Positions 8,847-18,389 are shown, numbered from the stretch's first letter. The stretch: DNA of 64,000 nt from Xanthomonas campestris pv. phormiicola (GCA_025666215.1 CP102593.1:2245001-2309000), one strand, 5' to 3'. Translations and numbers: made by a program. Notes: generated from the letters alone by a model not told the origin.

Positions 8847-10331
8847 ATGTCCGACTCGTTCGATCTCTACGCCACCGCTGCCGCGCGGCGCATCGATGCG
8901 CAGGCCACGGCCTTGCTCGGCGGCGACGGCTACACGCTGATGCAGCGCGCCGGCCAGGCCGCCTGGCAACTGCTGCTGCAGCGTTGGCCGCAGGCGCAGC
9001 GCATCCTGGTGGCCTGCGGCACCGGCAACAATGGGGGCGATGGCTACGTGCTGGCGCGGCTGGCGCATTGCGCCGGACGCCGCGTGCGCGTGTTGCATCT
9101 GCCCGGGCGTGGCCCGCAATCGGCGCTGGCGCAACGCGCCTGCACCGACTACATCGGCGTCGGCGGCCGCATCGAGGTGTTCGATGCGGCGCTGGACCAG
9201 GCCGACGTGGTCGTCGATGCGCTGCTCGGCATCGGCCTCACTCGCGCGCCCGATGCCGAACTGGCCGCGCTGCTTGGCGCGCTCGCCGGGCTCGGCGCGC
9301 CAGTGTTGGCATTGGACGTACCCAGCGGCGTGGATGCCGAGCACGGCAGCGTGCCCGGTGCGGTGTTGCCGGCGACATTGACCGTGCAGTTCATCGTCGC
9401 CCATGCCGGGCTGCACACCGGGGTGGCGCTGAACCATGTCGGCGCTACCGCATTGGCGACGCTGGAGGTGCCGGCCGCCGCGTTCGACGGCTGCACGCCG
9501 CAGGCGCAGGCCTGGGCCGCCGCGGCGCTGGGCACGCGCCTGGCGCCGCGCCGGCGCGACAGCCACAAGGGCGATTCCGGGCACGTGCTGTGCATCGGTG
9601 GCAACCTCGGCAGCGGCGGTGCGGTCATGCTCACGGCCGAATCGGCGTTGCGCAGCGGCGCCGGCCTGGTCAGCGTGGCGACCCGCGATGCGCATGTCGC
9701 GCCGCTGCTGGCGCGCTGTCCGGAGGCGATGACGCACGCGATCGAGGATGGCGCCGCGCTGGCGCCGCTGCTGCGCAAGGCGAGCGTAGTTGCGCTGGGT
9801 CCCGGGCTGGGCCAGGACGAATGGGCGCAGGGCTTGTGGCGGCTGGCGCTGGCGGTGGACCTGCCGTCGGTGATCGACGCCGACGCGCTGAATCTGCTGG
9901 CGCAGGCGCCGCGTGCGGTGCCTAACGCGGTACTGACCCCGCATCCGGGCGAGGCCGGACGTCTGCTCGGCATCGCCACCGCCGAAGTGCAGCGCGACCG
10001 CTTCGCCGCCGCCGCGGCACTGGCCGAGCGTTACCAGGCCGTGGTGGTGCTGAAAGGTGCCGGCAGCATCGTCGCCGCGCCGGGGCAAGTCCCGCGCGTC
10101 ATCGCCGCCGGCAATCCGGGCATGGCGGTCGGCGGCATGGGCGATCTGCTGACCGGGGTGATCGCGGCGCTGCGCGCGCAAGGCCTGGCCGCCTTCGAAG
10201 CGGCCAGCGTCGGTGCGTTGCTGCATGCGGCCGCCGGCGATCGCGCCGCCGCCGCGGGCCAGCGCGGCCTGCTGCCGTCCGACCTGCTGCCGGCGCTGCG
10301 CCACCTGGCTAATCCGGAAGCGAACCGATGA
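8847..10331 (+). CDS. nnr: Bifunctional NAD(P)H-hydrate repair enzyme
   Basis: This 494-residue protein repairs hydrated NAD(P)H. The N-terminal half (about 1-210) is the YjeF epimerase domain with GTGNNGGDGYVLARLA and DALLGIGLTR. The C-terminal half (about 225-490) is the ribokinase-like ADP/ATP-dependent dehydratase, with KGDSGHVLCIGGNLGSGGA, GPGLGQDEWA, ALNLLAQ, LTPHPGEAGRLL and the catalytic NPGMAVGGMGDLLTG. Its stop codon overlaps the start of tsaE (ATGA), so the two are coupled. Confidence 0.96.
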   Translation: MSDSFDLYATAAARRIDAQATALLGGDGYTLMQRAGQAAWQLLLQRWPQAQRILVACGTGNNGGDGYVLARLAHCAGRRVRVLHLPGRGPQSALAQRACTDYIGVGGRIEVFDAALDQADVVVDALLGIGLTRAPDAELAALLGALAGLGAPVLALDVPSGVDAEHGSVPGAVLPATLTVQFIVAHAGLHTGVALNHVGATALATLEVPAAAFDGCTPQAQAWAAAALGTRLAPRRRDSHKGDSGHVLCIGGNLGSGGAVMLTAESALRSGAGLVSVATRDAHVAPLLARCPEAMTHAIEDGAALAPLLRKASVVALGPGLGQDEWAQGLWRLALAVDLPSVIDADALNLLAQAPRAVPNAVLTPHPGEAGRLLGIATAEVQRDRFAAAAALAERYQAVVVLKGAGSIVAAPGQVPRVIAAGNPGMAVGGMGDLLTGVIAALRAQGLAAFEAASVGALLHAAAGDRAAAAGQRGLLPSDLLPALRHLANPEANR

Positions 10332-10807
10332 TGCGGCTCCATCTGCAAGACAGCGACGCCACCGAGCGCCTCGGCCAGGTCCTGGCCGCCACGCGTCCCG
10401 CGCAGGCGATGGTGCATCTGCGCGGCGATCTCGGCGCCGGCAAGTCGACCCTGGCGCGGGCCCTGCTGCGCGCGCTGGGCGTGCAGGGCGCGATCCGCAG
10501 TCCGACCTACACATTAGTCGAGCGCTATCCGTTGCCCGACGGCGAAGCCTGGCACCTGGACCTGTATCGCATCGGTGCCGCCGGCGAGCTGGATTTCCTG
10601 GGGTTGGACGAGGCATCGGCGACCCTGTGGCTGGTGGAATGGCCGGAACGCGGCGGCGATGTGCTGCCGCCTGCCGACCTGATCGTGGCCCTGGCGCTGC
10701 ACGACGAGGGGCGCGCCGTGCAGCTGCAGGCCGGCACCGCGGTCGGCGCGGCCTGGTTGTCGCGGATGGCCGAACGGGACGACTTGCGGGGTTTTTCTGC
10801 CGGCTGA
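10328..10807 (+). CDS. tsaE: tRNA threonylcarbamoyladenosine biosynthesis ATPase
   Basis: TsaE is the ATPase needed with TsaB and TsaD for making t6A in ANN-decoding tRNAs. The 159-residue protein has the P-loop RGDLGAGKSTLARALLRALG, the switch region SPTYTLVERYPL, HLDLYRIG and the conserved LVEWPERGGDVLPPADL. The first of two adjacent ATG codons overlaps the nnr stop. The position between nnr and an amidase gene matches its place in many Gammaproteobacteria. Confidence 0.95.
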   Translation: MMRLHLQDSDATERLGQVLAATRPAQAMVHLRGDLGAGKSTLARALLRALGVQGAIRSPTYTLVERYPLPDGEAWHLDLYRIGAAGELDFLGLDEASATLWLVEWPERGGDVLPPADLIVALALHDEGRAVQLQAGTAVGAAWLSRMAERDDLRGFSAG

Positions 10808-10888
10808 CACTAGGAAGTGCAGGCAGGTTATGGATTATTAAGGGAAAACCGCTTGTGTTTATGTGCGCGGGATGCTTGAATCGCCTCC

Positions 10889-12517
10889 ATGCGCCTGGGG
10901 ACCCGTTTTTTCGCCTGTTCCGCCATCGCCGCAGGCTGGTGCCTAGCGGCGCAATCGGCGTTTGCGGGTCAGGTCCAGGCGGTTTCGCTCGGTAATGGCG
11001 CCACCGGCACGCGTGCCGAGATCCGGCTGCAGGGCAGCGGCGGCTTCACCACGCTGACCCTGGCCAACCCCAACCGGCTGGTCGTCGATCTGCCCGAATC
11101 CTCCGCTGCGCAGGGCCTGAAGCTGCCTGCCGGAAACGGGGTGGTTACGGCCGTGCGTACCGGTCATCCGGTCCCAGGTACCTTGCGCATCGTGTTCGAC
11201 CTGAGCAGCCCGGTGGTGGCATTCAAGCCGCAGATGCAGACCGTGGCCGGCAGTTCGGTGCTGGTGATCGAATGGCCGGGCGATGCGTCGTCGGCCAAGC
11301 CGGTGGCCAATGCCGGCAATGGCGCGGCAACGCCCGCGCCGACGGCATCCACGGCGCCCACCGCGGCGGCGGTTGAACCCAAGCCGACGCCCGACCCGCG
11401 CCTGGAAGCGGCGCGCGCGACGGCGGCCCTGACCTCGTCGGTGGTGCAACGCGCGGCACCGCCGCCGCCGCCGACACCAGGACAGACACCGACGACGACC
11501 GCGGCGGTTCGCCCGGGCGTCGTGCCGGCACCACCGGCCGCTGCTCCAGGGACTTCCGTTACCTCGATGGCACCGACCGCATCCGCATCCGCGTCGGTCG
11601 GCGCCGCCGTGCCGGCGCAGCAAGGCGTCGTCGCGCCGACGCCGACGCCCGACCGGCCCGACGCGGCCAGCATCGACGATGTGGCCGCCGCTGCTGCCGC
11701 CGAGGCGCGCCCGGTGATGCCGAGCGCACCGTCGAGGGTGGCGATGAAGCCGGGCATGCGCCCGTTGATCGTGGCCATCGATCCCGGCCATGGCGGCCAG
11801 GATCCCGGCGCGATGGGCCCGACCGGCAAGCGCGAGAAGGATGTGACCCTGGCGATCGGGCGCGAGCTGGCGCGGCAGATCAACGCCACGCCGGGCATGA
11901 AGGCCTACATGACCCGCGACAGCGACGTGTTCATCCCGCTGCCGATGCGCGCGCAGAAGGCGCGTGCGGCCAAGGCCGACATCTTCATCTCGATCCACGC
12001 CGACGCCGCCGAGAACCGCAGCGCGACCGGCTCTTCGGTCTACGTGCTGTCGACCAAGGGCGCCTCCTCGCAGCGCGCGCGCTGGCTGGCGGACAAGGAA
12101 AACGCGGCCGACCTGGTCGGTGGCGTGCGCCTGCAGAAGACCGACAGCACCCTGGCCAGCGTGTTGCTGGACCTGGCCCAGAGCGGGCACATGAAGGCCT
12201 CCGAAGACGCGGCCGGACATGTGCTGGGCGGGCTCAAGCGGATCGGCAACAACCACAAGCCGGAGCTGGAGCGCGCCAACTTCGCGGTGCTGCGTACCTC
12301 GGACATGCCGGCGATGCTGGTCGAGACCGCCTTCATCTCCAATCCCGACGAAGAGCGCCGGCTGACCGATCCGGGCTACCAGCGGCGCCTGGCCGGCGCG
12401 GTGCTGGACGGCGTCAATACCTTCTTCACCCGGCAGCCGCCGCCGGGCACGCTGTTCGCCGCGCGCGCGCAGGCCGAGGCGGAAGCGGCCAGCACCGTGG
12501 CCGGCGGCAGCCGCTGA
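10889..12517 (+). CDS. amiC: N-acetylmuramoyl-L-alanine amidase (AmiB/AmiC type)
   Basis: This periplasmic zinc amidase cuts the peptide from peptidoglycan at the septum during cell separation. The 542-residue protein has a signal peptide (1-26), an AMIN domain that targets the septum (about 28-130, with NPNRLVVDLPES), a long Ala/Pro/Thr linker of low complexity (about 133-275), and an Amidase_3 domain (about 290-510) with IDPGHGGQDPGAMG, ISIHADAAENRSA and LVETAFISNPDEE carrying the zinc and catalytic residues. The linker is unusually long. Its place between tsaE and mutL is that of E. coli amiB. Confidence 0.94.
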   Translation: MRLGTRFFACSAIAAGWCLAAQSAFAGQVQAVSLGNGATGTRAEIRLQGSGGFTTLTLANPNRLVVDLPESSAAQGLKLPAGNGVVTAVRTGHPVPGTLRIVFDLSSPVVAFKPQMQTVAGSSVLVIEWPGDASSAKPVANAGNGAATPAPTASTAPTAAAVEPKPTPDPRLEAARATAALTSSVVQRAAPPPPPTPGQTPTTTAAVRPGVVPAPPAAAPGTSVTSMAPTASASASVGAAVPAQQGVVAPTPTPDRPDAASIDDVAAAAAAEARPVMPSAPSRVAMKPGMRPLIVAIDPGHGGQDPGAMGPTGKREKDVTLAIGRELARQINATPGMKAYMTRDSDVFIPLPMRAQKARAAKADIFISIHADAAENRSATGSSVYVLSTKGASSQRARWLADKENAADLVGGVRLQKTDSTLASVLLDLAQSGHMKASEDAAGHVLGGLKRIGNNHKPELERANFAVLRTSDMPAMLVETAFISNPDEERRLTDPGYQRRLAGAVLDGVNTFFTRQPPPGTLFAARAQAEAEAASTVAGGSR

Positions 12518-12676
12518 GGCGCTCGGCTATCATCGCCGGCTGATCCCGATGGCGGCGTCCGCGCCGTGAGCCGTGCCGATGTCGCGTAACCGTTTCCGCT
12601 CTCCCGTTTCCGAATCCGCCGCGCCCGCGTCGCGCCCGCATCGCGCGTGCGCGCCGCAGTGCGGGCGGGGGCTCGC

Positions 12677-14542
12677 ATGAGCATCCGCCAATTGCCCGAG
12701 ATCCTGATCAACCAGATCGCCGCGGGCGAGGTGGTGGAGCGTCCGGCCTCGGTGGTCAAGGAACTGGTCGAGAACGCGCTGGATGCCGGCGCGCGCCGCG
12801 TCGACATCGACCTGGAAGAAGGCGGCGTGCGCCTGATCCGGATCCGCGACGACGGCGGCGGCATTCCGCCGGAGGAATTGCCGCTGGCGGTGTCGCGGCA
12901 CGCGACTAGCAAGATCGCCTCGCTCGACGACCTGGAGTCGGTCGGCACGCTCGGCTTCCGCGGCGAAGCGCTGCCGTCGATCGCCTCGGTCAGCCGCTTC
13001 ACCCTGGCCTCGCGGCGCCCCGGCGACGAGCACGGCGCCGCGCTGCAGGTCGATGGCGGCAAGGTCGGGCAGGTGCAGCCGCGCGCGCAGGCGCCGGGCA
13101 CCACGGTGGAGGTGCGCGAGCTGTTCTACAACGTGCCGGCGCGGCGCAAGTTCCTGCGCGCCGAGCGCACCGAGCTGGGCCATATCGAGGAATGGCTGCG
13201 CTCGCTGGCGCTGGCGCGCCCGGACGTGGAACTGCGCGTGTCGCACAACGGCAAGCCGTCGCGGCGCTACAAGCCGGGCGACCTGTATTCGGACGCGCGG
13301 CTGGGCGAGACCCTGGGCGAGGACTTCGCGCGGCAGGCGCTGCGCGTGGACCACAGCGGCGCCGGGTTGCGCCTGCACGGCTGGATCGCGCAGCCGCACT
13401 ATTCGCGCGCCAGCGCCGACCAGCAGTACCTGTACGTCAACGGCCGCTCGGTGCGCGACCGCAGCGTCGCGCATGCGGTGAAGATGGCCTACGGCGACGT
13501 GCTGTTCCATGGCCGGCAGCCGGCCTATGTGCTGTTCCTGGAACTGGAGCCGGCGCGGGTCGACGTCAACGTGCATCCGGCCAAGCACGAGGTGCGCTTC
13601 CGCGATGCGCGGCTGATCCACGACTTCGTCTATCGCACGCTGCAGGACGCGCTGGCGCAGACCCGCGCCGGCAGCACGCCGACCGCCGGCGATGCCGCGC
13701 AGGCGGCGCCGCTGGCGTATGCCGGCGGCGCGCAGCCGATGTCCGGCAACGCGAGCGGCGGTGGCTCCGGCGGCCAGGGCTACGGCGCGCAATGGCGCCC
13801 GGCGCAGTCGCCGCTCGGCCTGCGCGTCAACGAGGCGCCGGCCGCCTACGCCGCGCTGTACGCCGCGCCTGCAGGCACCGCCGATGCCGCAGCGGGCATG
13901 CCGCTGCAGGCCCAGGATGCGGCCGGTGGCCTGCCGCCGACCTCGCCCGACAGCGGCGTGCCGCCGCTCGGCTACGCGATCGCGCAGCTGCACGGCATCT
14001 ACATCCTGGCCGAGAACGCCGAAGGCCTGATCGTGGTGGACATGCATGCCGCGCACGAGCGCATCGGCTACGAGCGGCTGAAGAACGCGCACGACGGCAT
14101 CGGCCTGCATGCGCAGCCGCTGCTGGTGCCGATCACCCTGGCGGTGGGCGAGCGCGATGCCGACACCGCCGAGCGCGAGGCGGAAACGCTGGCCGCGCTC
14201 GGCTTCGAGATCACCCGCAGCGGCCCGCAGTCGCTGCATGTGCGCAGCATCCCGGCGTTGCTGGCGCAGGCCGAACCCGAAGCCCTGCTGCGCGACGTGC
14301 TGACCGACCTGCGCGAGCATGGCCACAGCCGCCGCGTGGCCGGCGCGCGCGACGAACTGCTGTCGACGATGGCCTGCCACGGCGCGGTACGCGCCAACCG
14401 GCGCCTCACCGTGCCGGAAATGAACGCGCTGCTGCGCGACATGGAAGCCACCGAGCGCTCCGGGCAGTGCAATCATGGGCGTCCGACCTGGGCCCGTTTC
14501 ACCTTGGGCGAGATCGATCGTTGGTTCTTACGGGGGCGCTGA
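12677..14542 (+). CDS. mutL: DNA mismatch repair protein MutL
   Basis: MutL links mismatch recognition by MutS to strand incision. The 621-residue protein has the GHKL ATPase motifs [53 protein letters not shown] and [13 protein letters not shown], followed by the transducer domain, an Ala/Gly-rich linker (about 345-425) and the C-terminal dimerisation domain ending GRPTWARF. The start was set at the ATG of MSIRQLPE, since earlier in-frame codons add an Arg/Ala-rich stretch not seen in the family. It ends overlapping the next gene. Confidence 0.96.
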   Translation: MSIRQLPEILINQIAAGEVVERPASVVKELVENALDAGARRVDIDLEEGGVRLIRIRDDGGGIPPEELPLAVSRHATSKIASLDDLESVGTLGFRGEALPSIASVSRFTLASRRPGDEHGAALQVDGGKVGQVQPRAQAPGTTVEVRELFYNVPARRKFLRAERTELGHIEEWLRSLALARPDVELRVSHNGKPSRRYKPGDLYSDARLGETLGEDFARQALRVDHSGAGLRLHGWIAQPHYSRASADQQYLYVNGRSVRDRSVAHAVKMAYGDVLFHGRQPAYVLFLELEPARVDVNVHPAKHEVRFRDARLIHDFVYRTLQDALAQTRAGSTPTAGDAAQAAPLAYAGGAQPMSGNASGGGSGGQGYGAQWRPAQSPLGLRVNEAPAAYAALYAAPAGTADAAAGMPLQAQDAAGGLPPTSPDSGVPPLGYAIAQLHGIYILAENAEGLIVVDMHAAHERIGYERLKNAHDGIGLHAQPLLVPITLAVGERDADTAEREAETLAALGFEITRSGPQSLHVRSIPALLAQAEPEALLRDVLTDLREHGHSRRVAGARDELLSTMACHGAVRANRRLTVPEMNALLRDMEATERSGQCNHGRPTWARFTLGEIDRWFLRGR

Positions 14543-15471
14543 TGGGCAAGCGGGGAAGGGCGGCGGCGCTGCTGGCAGCGCTGCTCGCAGTGGGCGCATG
14601 CGGCAAGCAGGCACCGGCGCCGGCCGCGCCGGCGGTCGCCGACAAGGCATTCCTGGCCGATGCGCAACGTTGGCGCGAACAGCGCAAGCAGGAGCTGCAG
14701 GCCGCCGACGGCTGGACTAGCCTGGTCGGTCTGCACTGGCTGGAACTGAAGGAGCATTACATCGGCAGCGGCCCCGGCAGCGGTATCCGCCTGGCGGTCG
14801 GGCCGCCGCGGATGGCGCTGCTGTCGCGGGTGGGCGCCCAGGTGTTCCTGACCCCCGAACCCGGCGCGGCGCTGAGCCTGGACGGCAAGCCGTTGCTGCG
14901 GCGCACCCGCCTGTACAGCGACCACGATGCCACGCCCAGCGTGATCGAGTTCGACGGCGGCAAGGGCAGGCTGAGCCTGATCGAGCGCGGCGGCCGCCAT
15001 GCGCTGCGGGTCAAGCACGCCGATGCGCCGACCCGGCTCGGCTTCGCCGGGCTGCACTATTGGCCGTTGGCCGAATCCTGGCGCATCCGCGGCCGCTTCG
15101 TGCCCAACGCGCTGGGCAAGACCCTGCCGATCGTCGACATCATCGGCGTCACCACCGAGTCGCCCAATGCCGGCACGCTGGAGTTCGAGCGCGACGGCAA
15201 GCGCTTCCGCCTGGAAGCGATCGGCGAACCCGGGCGCCCGCTGTTCGTGGTGTTCGCCGACCGCACCAGTGGCCGCGGCAGCTATCCGGCCGGGCGCTTC
15301 CTGGACGTGCCGGCGCCGAACGCCGACGGCAGCGTGGTGCTGGATTTCAATCGCGCCTACAACCCGCCGTGCGCGTTCACCCCGTTCGCGACCTGTCCGC
15401 TGCCGCCGCCGGAGAACCGGCTGGACCTGGCGGTGGAGGCCGGCGAGCAGACCTACGCCGCCGCACACTGA
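14542..15471 (+). CDS. DUF1684 domain lipoprotein
   Basis: This 309-residue protein starts on the last base of the mutL stop (TGATG). A lipoprotein signal peptide ends LLAVGAC with Cys20. The mature part has the DUF1684 features: WREQRKQELQAADGWTSLVG near residue 50, a central beta-rich region, and the C-terminal DFNRAYNPPCAFTPFATCPLPPPENRL with two conserved cysteines. The function of the family is unknown. The next gene follows after 13 bp, so it is probably transcribed with mutL and the TraB gene. Confidence 0.85.
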   Translation: MGKRGRAAALLAALLAVGACGKQAPAPAAPAVADKAFLADAQRWREQRKQELQAADGWTSLVGLHWLELKEHYIGSGPGSGIRLAVGPPRMALLSRVGAQVFLTPEPGAALSLDGKPLLRRTRLYSDHDATPSVIEFDGGKGRLSLIERGGRHALRVKHADAPTRLGFAGLHYWPLAESWRIRGRFVPNALGKTLPIVDIIGVTTESPNAGTLEFERDGKRFRLEAIGEPGRPLFVVFADRTSGRGSYPAGRFLDVPAPNADGSVVLDFNRAYNPPCAFTPFATCPLPPPENRLDLAVEAGEQTYAAAH

Positions 15472-15484
15472 ACCGAGAGCCCCG

Positions 15485-16453
15485 ATGATGCCGATCCCGC
15501 GCCTGTTGCGCAGCCTGCTGTTGTGTCTGACCCTGTTCGCCGCCGCGCCGGTGCCGGCGCGCACGCCGCCGCCGGCGGCAACGCCCAGCGCGACGCCCGC
15601 GCCGCCGACGCCGCTGCTGTGGAAAGTCAGCGGGCCGCGCGGTGCGCTGTACCTGCTCGGTTCGTTCCACCTGCTCAAGCCGGACGACTATCCGCTGGCG
15701 CACGAGGTGGATGCGGCCTATGCCGCGTCACCGCGGCTGCTGTTCGAACTGTCGCCGCAGGACGTGGAATCGCCGCAGCTGGGTGCGCAGATGCTGCAGG
15801 CGGCACAGCGCCAGGACGGCAAGCGCCTGCAGGACGATCTGGACGCGGCCACCTGGCAACGCCTGCGTCGCTACGCGGCCGGCCACGGCCTGCCGCTGGA
15901 GCAGATGGGCGGATTCGAACCCTGGTTCGTCGGCCTGAGCATCAGCATCGCCGAAATGAAGGCGCAGGGGCTGCAGGCCGATGCTGGCCTGGACCGGCAT
16001 TTCATGGACATGGCGGTGCAGGCCGGCAAGGCCGTGGAGGGCCTGGAAACCGCGCAGGCGCAGATCGCGATGCTCGACGGCATGGAGCCGGTGGAGCAGA
16101 AGCAGATGCTGGTCGAGGCGCTGGACGATGCCGAACAGGGCGCGGCGCAGACCCAGCGCCTGCACGATGCCTGGCGCCGCGGCGACGAGCGCCTGCTGTG
16201 GCAGGACATGGGCATGGAGATGAAGCGCGACTATCCGCGGCTGTACCAGCGTATCAACGTCGATCGCAACCAGGCCTGGGTACCGCGGCTGGAACAGCGC
16301 CTGCGCGACGGCCAGGGCGATACCCTGGTGGTGGTCGGCGCCTTGCACCTGCTCGGCCCCGATGGCGTGGTCGAAGCGCTGCGTGCGCGCGGCTACAAGG
16401 TCGAGCGGATCTGTGCCGGCTGCCGGACGTCGCCAGCGCCGCGCTCGCGCTGA
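15485..16453 (+). CDS. TraB/GumN family protein
   Basis: This 322-residue exported protein has a signal peptide (about 1-25) and the TraB/GumN core, with GALYLLGSFHLLKPDDYPL near the N terminus and TLVVVGALHLLGPDGVVEAL near the C terminus, whose GSFH and GALH histidines match conserved family positions. A related protein, GumN, lies at the end of the Xanthomonas xanthan cluster, although this copy is far from gum genes. TraB-like proteins are thought to be metal-dependent hydrolases, without firm proof. It closes the mutL operon. Confidence 0.85.
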   Translation: MMPIPRLLRSLLLCLTLFAAAPVPARTPPPAATPSATPAPPTPLLWKVSGPRGALYLLGSFHLLKPDDYPLAHEVDAAYAASPRLLFELSPQDVESPQLGAQMLQAAQRQDGKRLQDDLDAATWQRLRRYAAGHGLPLEQMGGFEPWFVGLSISIAEMKAQGLQADAGLDRHFMDMAVQAGKAVEGLETAQAQIAMLDGMEPVEQKQMLVEALDDAEQGAAQTQRLHDAWRRGDERLLWQDMGMEMKRDYPRLYQRINVDRNQAWVPRLEQRLRDGQGDTLVVVGALHLLGPDGVVEALRARGYKVERICAGCRTSPAPRSR

Positions 16454-16709
16454 GCGGTGGCGGTAACGCTTGAGACCGAGGCTGCGTGCGGTGACGGCAG
16501 GAGGTGGTCGGCGCGATGCCTCGCTGCAGGGCAGGATGAGGATGTGGCCACCGACGATTACGCTGCAATCGATCCAGGAGCGGCTTCGGGTGGCCTAAGC
16601 GCATCTGCAGCGGCGAACGGCGCGCCCAGGCTGTCATGGCAGACGTGGCCGGGCACTGGTTCCCGGTTGCAGTGCGCTCGCTGACGTCTTCTGGCTCGGG
16701 CCATGACGC

Positions 16710-16779
16710 TTGTGGGAGCGACTTCAGTCGCGACAGGCTTTACCGGTAATGCCTGTCGCGACTGAAGTCGCTCCCACAA
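16710..16779. repeat. 70-bp near-perfect palindrome (REP-like)
   Basis: Two 29-base arms, starting TTGTGGGAGCGACTTCAGTC, are exact reverse complements. They flank a 12-base centre that itself contains the palindrome TTACCGGTAA, so the whole element is symmetrical except for one T/T pair. The arm shares CGACTTCAGTCG-type sequence and GTCGCTCCCACA with the tandem array at 40.4 kb. It could fold into a very stable hairpin. The rest of the 407-bp intergenic region shows no gene. Confidence 0.85.
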
Positions 16780-16860
16780 GGTTCAAGCAGCTGACACAGC
16801 TCGGCAAAGATTTGGTCGGCCCACCTGCCGCGGGCGAGCGCGCAGGTGGTGCGGCGTGCC

Positions 16861-17376
16861 TCAGCGCGCCCGCGACTTCGGCGCGGCGCCGGCGGCCGGC
16901 GGCTCGCTCGGCTTGGTGCCGCCCGCGGCGGGACGGCCGAAGCCGGTGCCGAGGTTGCGCTGGAACTCCTGCCACAGCTCCATGTTGCGCTCGGTCAGCT
17001 GGTTCATCATGGTCCACGGGGTCTGTCCGAGCAGGTTGCCCATCTGCTGGCGGAACTGCTGCTGCTGGTCCAGGAACACCTGCATGCTGCGCTCCAGGTA
17101 GTTGCCCATGAAGCCCTGCAGCGAATCGCCGTAGAAACGGATGATCTGGCTGAGCAACTGGGTGGACAGCATCGGTTCGCCGTCCTGTTCCTGGTCGGCG
17201 ATGATCTGCAGCAGCACTGCGCGGCTCAGGTCTTCGCCGGTCTTGGCGTCGCGTACCTCGAATTCCTCGCCGTCGATGATCAGCTGGCGGACGTCCTCGA
17301 TGGTGATGTAACTGGAAATCTCGGTGTCGTAGAGGCGGCGATTGGGATACTTCTTGATGATGCGGATCTCAGCCAT
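16861..17376 (-). CDS. phaR: Polyhydroxyalkanoate synthesis repressor PhaR
   Basis: PhaR binds both DNA and PHA granules and represses phasin and PHA genes when granules are absent. The 171-residue protein has the N-terminal DNA-binding domain IIKKYPNRRLYDTEISSYIT, DVRQLIIDGEEFEVRDAKTG, then the PHB-accumulation region LLQIIADQEQDGEPMLS and a Gln-rich helical part, ending in a Pro/Ala/Lys tail. The ATG of MAEIRII matches the usual family start; earlier codons add a basic stretch. A reductase gene (phaB) lies 214 bp upstream on the same strand, but no synthase gene phaC is in the window. Confidence 0.9.
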   Translation of the reverse strand: MAEIRIIKKYPNRRLYDTEISSYITIEDVRQLIIDGEEFEVRDAKTGEDLSRAVLLQIIADQEQDGEPMLSTQLLSQIIRFYGDSLQGFMGNYLERSMQVFLDQQQQFRQQMGNLLGQTPWTMMNQLTERNMELWQEFQRNLGTGFGRPAAGGTKPSEPPAAGAAPKSRAR

Positions 17377-17473
17377 GAAGCGTTCGCTCTTGACGGTAGG
17401 CGCGCAGCATGGCGCAGCGCAACAGGGCTTGCAACCGCCAAAAGCCCCTGAACTCGGGCCCGACGGCAAAAAA

Positions 17474-17536
17474 ATGCTGCGCAGCACGCGCGCAGCACGG
17501 GTAGGAAGCGCGCAACGCCAGCTGCAGCATTTTCGG
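17474..17536 (-). promoter_or_regulatory. TGC/GCA-rich palindromes upstream of phaR
   Basis: The region 98-160 bp before phaR contains the perfect palindrome TGCTGCGCAGCA (17475-17486), a nearby GCGCGCAGCA, and CAGCTGCAGCA further upstream, with an A-tract (AAAAAAA) beside the first. PhaR of Paracoccus is known to bind TGC-rich sites of the type CTGC-N3/4-GCAG. The spacing here differs (no gap), so autoregulation by PhaR is an inference. Confidence 0.35.
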
Positions 17537-17590
17537 TAGCGTTACCTCGGCCGTGCCGCCTGCGCGCCTGAGCGGTTCAGTCGCCCGCCG

Positions 17591-18331
17591 CTACCAGCCC
17601 ATATGGTGGCCGCCATTGATGTCCAGGTTGGAGCCGGTGATCCACGCCGCCTCTTCGGCGACCAGGAAGGCCACCGCGTAGGCGATCTCTTCCGGCTTGC
17701 CCAGGCGCCCGGTCGGGATGTCGGCGATGATCTTGGCGCGCACCTCTTCCGGCACCGACATCACCATGTCGGTGGCCACGTAGCCCGGCGACACCGTGTT
17801 GACGGTGATGCCGTAGCCGGCGTTCTCGCGCGCCAGGGAAATGGTGAAGCCGTGCATGCCGGCCTTGGCCGCGGCGTAGTTGGCCTGGCCGTACTGGCCC
17901 TTGAGGCCGTTGATCGAACTGATCTGGATGACCCGGCCCCAGCGCTGCTTGCGCATGGCTTCGATCACCGGGCGGGTGACGTTGAACACCGAGTTGAGGT
18001 TGGTGTTGATGACCTCGTGCCACTGCTCGGCGGTCATCTTGTGGAAGGTGGTGTCGCGGGTGATGCCGGCGTTGTTGATCAGCACCTCGATCGGGCCCAG
18101 CTGCCGCTCCACTTCCTGCACCAGCGCCTGCGCATGCTCGGGCGAGGCGACGTCGCCGGCGACGATGGCGATCTCGTGGCCGCGTTCGCGCATGCGCTGC
18201 TGCCAGGCGCGCGCCTTGGCCGCGTCGCGGTAGTTGCTGGCCACGCGGTGGCCCTGTGCGGCCAGCCGCTCGCAGATGGCGGTGCCGATGCCGCCGGTAC
18301 CGCCGGTGACCAGCGCAACGCGTGATGTCAT
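17591..18331 (-). CDS. phbB: Acetoacetyl-CoA reductase (SDR family)
   Basis: PhaB/PhbB reduces acetoacetyl-CoA to (R)-3-hydroxybutyryl-CoA with NADPH. The 246-residue short-chain dehydrogenase has the cofactor motif VTGGTGGIGTAICERLA, NNAGITRD, the catalytic Ser in IQISSINGLKGQ and YAAAKAG, and the C-terminal end SNLDINGGHHMGW, which resembles PhaB rather than FabG. The phaR gene lies downstream on the same strand. A role in fatty acid synthesis as FabG cannot be excluded, but FabG normally sits in the fab cluster. Confidence 0.85.
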   Translation of the reverse strand: MTSRVALVTGGTGGIGTAICERLAAQGHRVASNYRDAAKARAWQQRMRERGHEIAIVAGDVASPEHAQALVQEVERQLGPIEVLINNAGITRDTTFHKMTAEQWHEVINTNLNSVFNVTRPVIEAMRKQRWGRVIQISSINGLKGQYGQANYAAAKAGMHGFTISLARENAGYGITVNTVSPGYVATDMVMSVPEEVRAKIIADIPTGRLGKPEEIAYAVAFLVAEEAAWITGSNLDINGGHHMGW

Positions 18332-18389
18332 GGATTCGCTCCGGGTAGGGAAATGAGGAGAGGGCCGCGCTGCAGCCGAAACCCCGATT

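Noticed and set aside
14475..14541. Earlier start for the DUF1684 lipoprotein gene
   Set aside because: The [10 protein letters not shown] start overlapping the mutL stop gives a proper lipoprotein signal; longer frames are read-through of mutL.
16558..17111. Two open frames on opposite strands that both begin MWERLQSRQALPV
   Set aside because: The shared peptide is only the translation of the two arms of the 70-bp palindrome at 16710-16779, not evidence of related genes.
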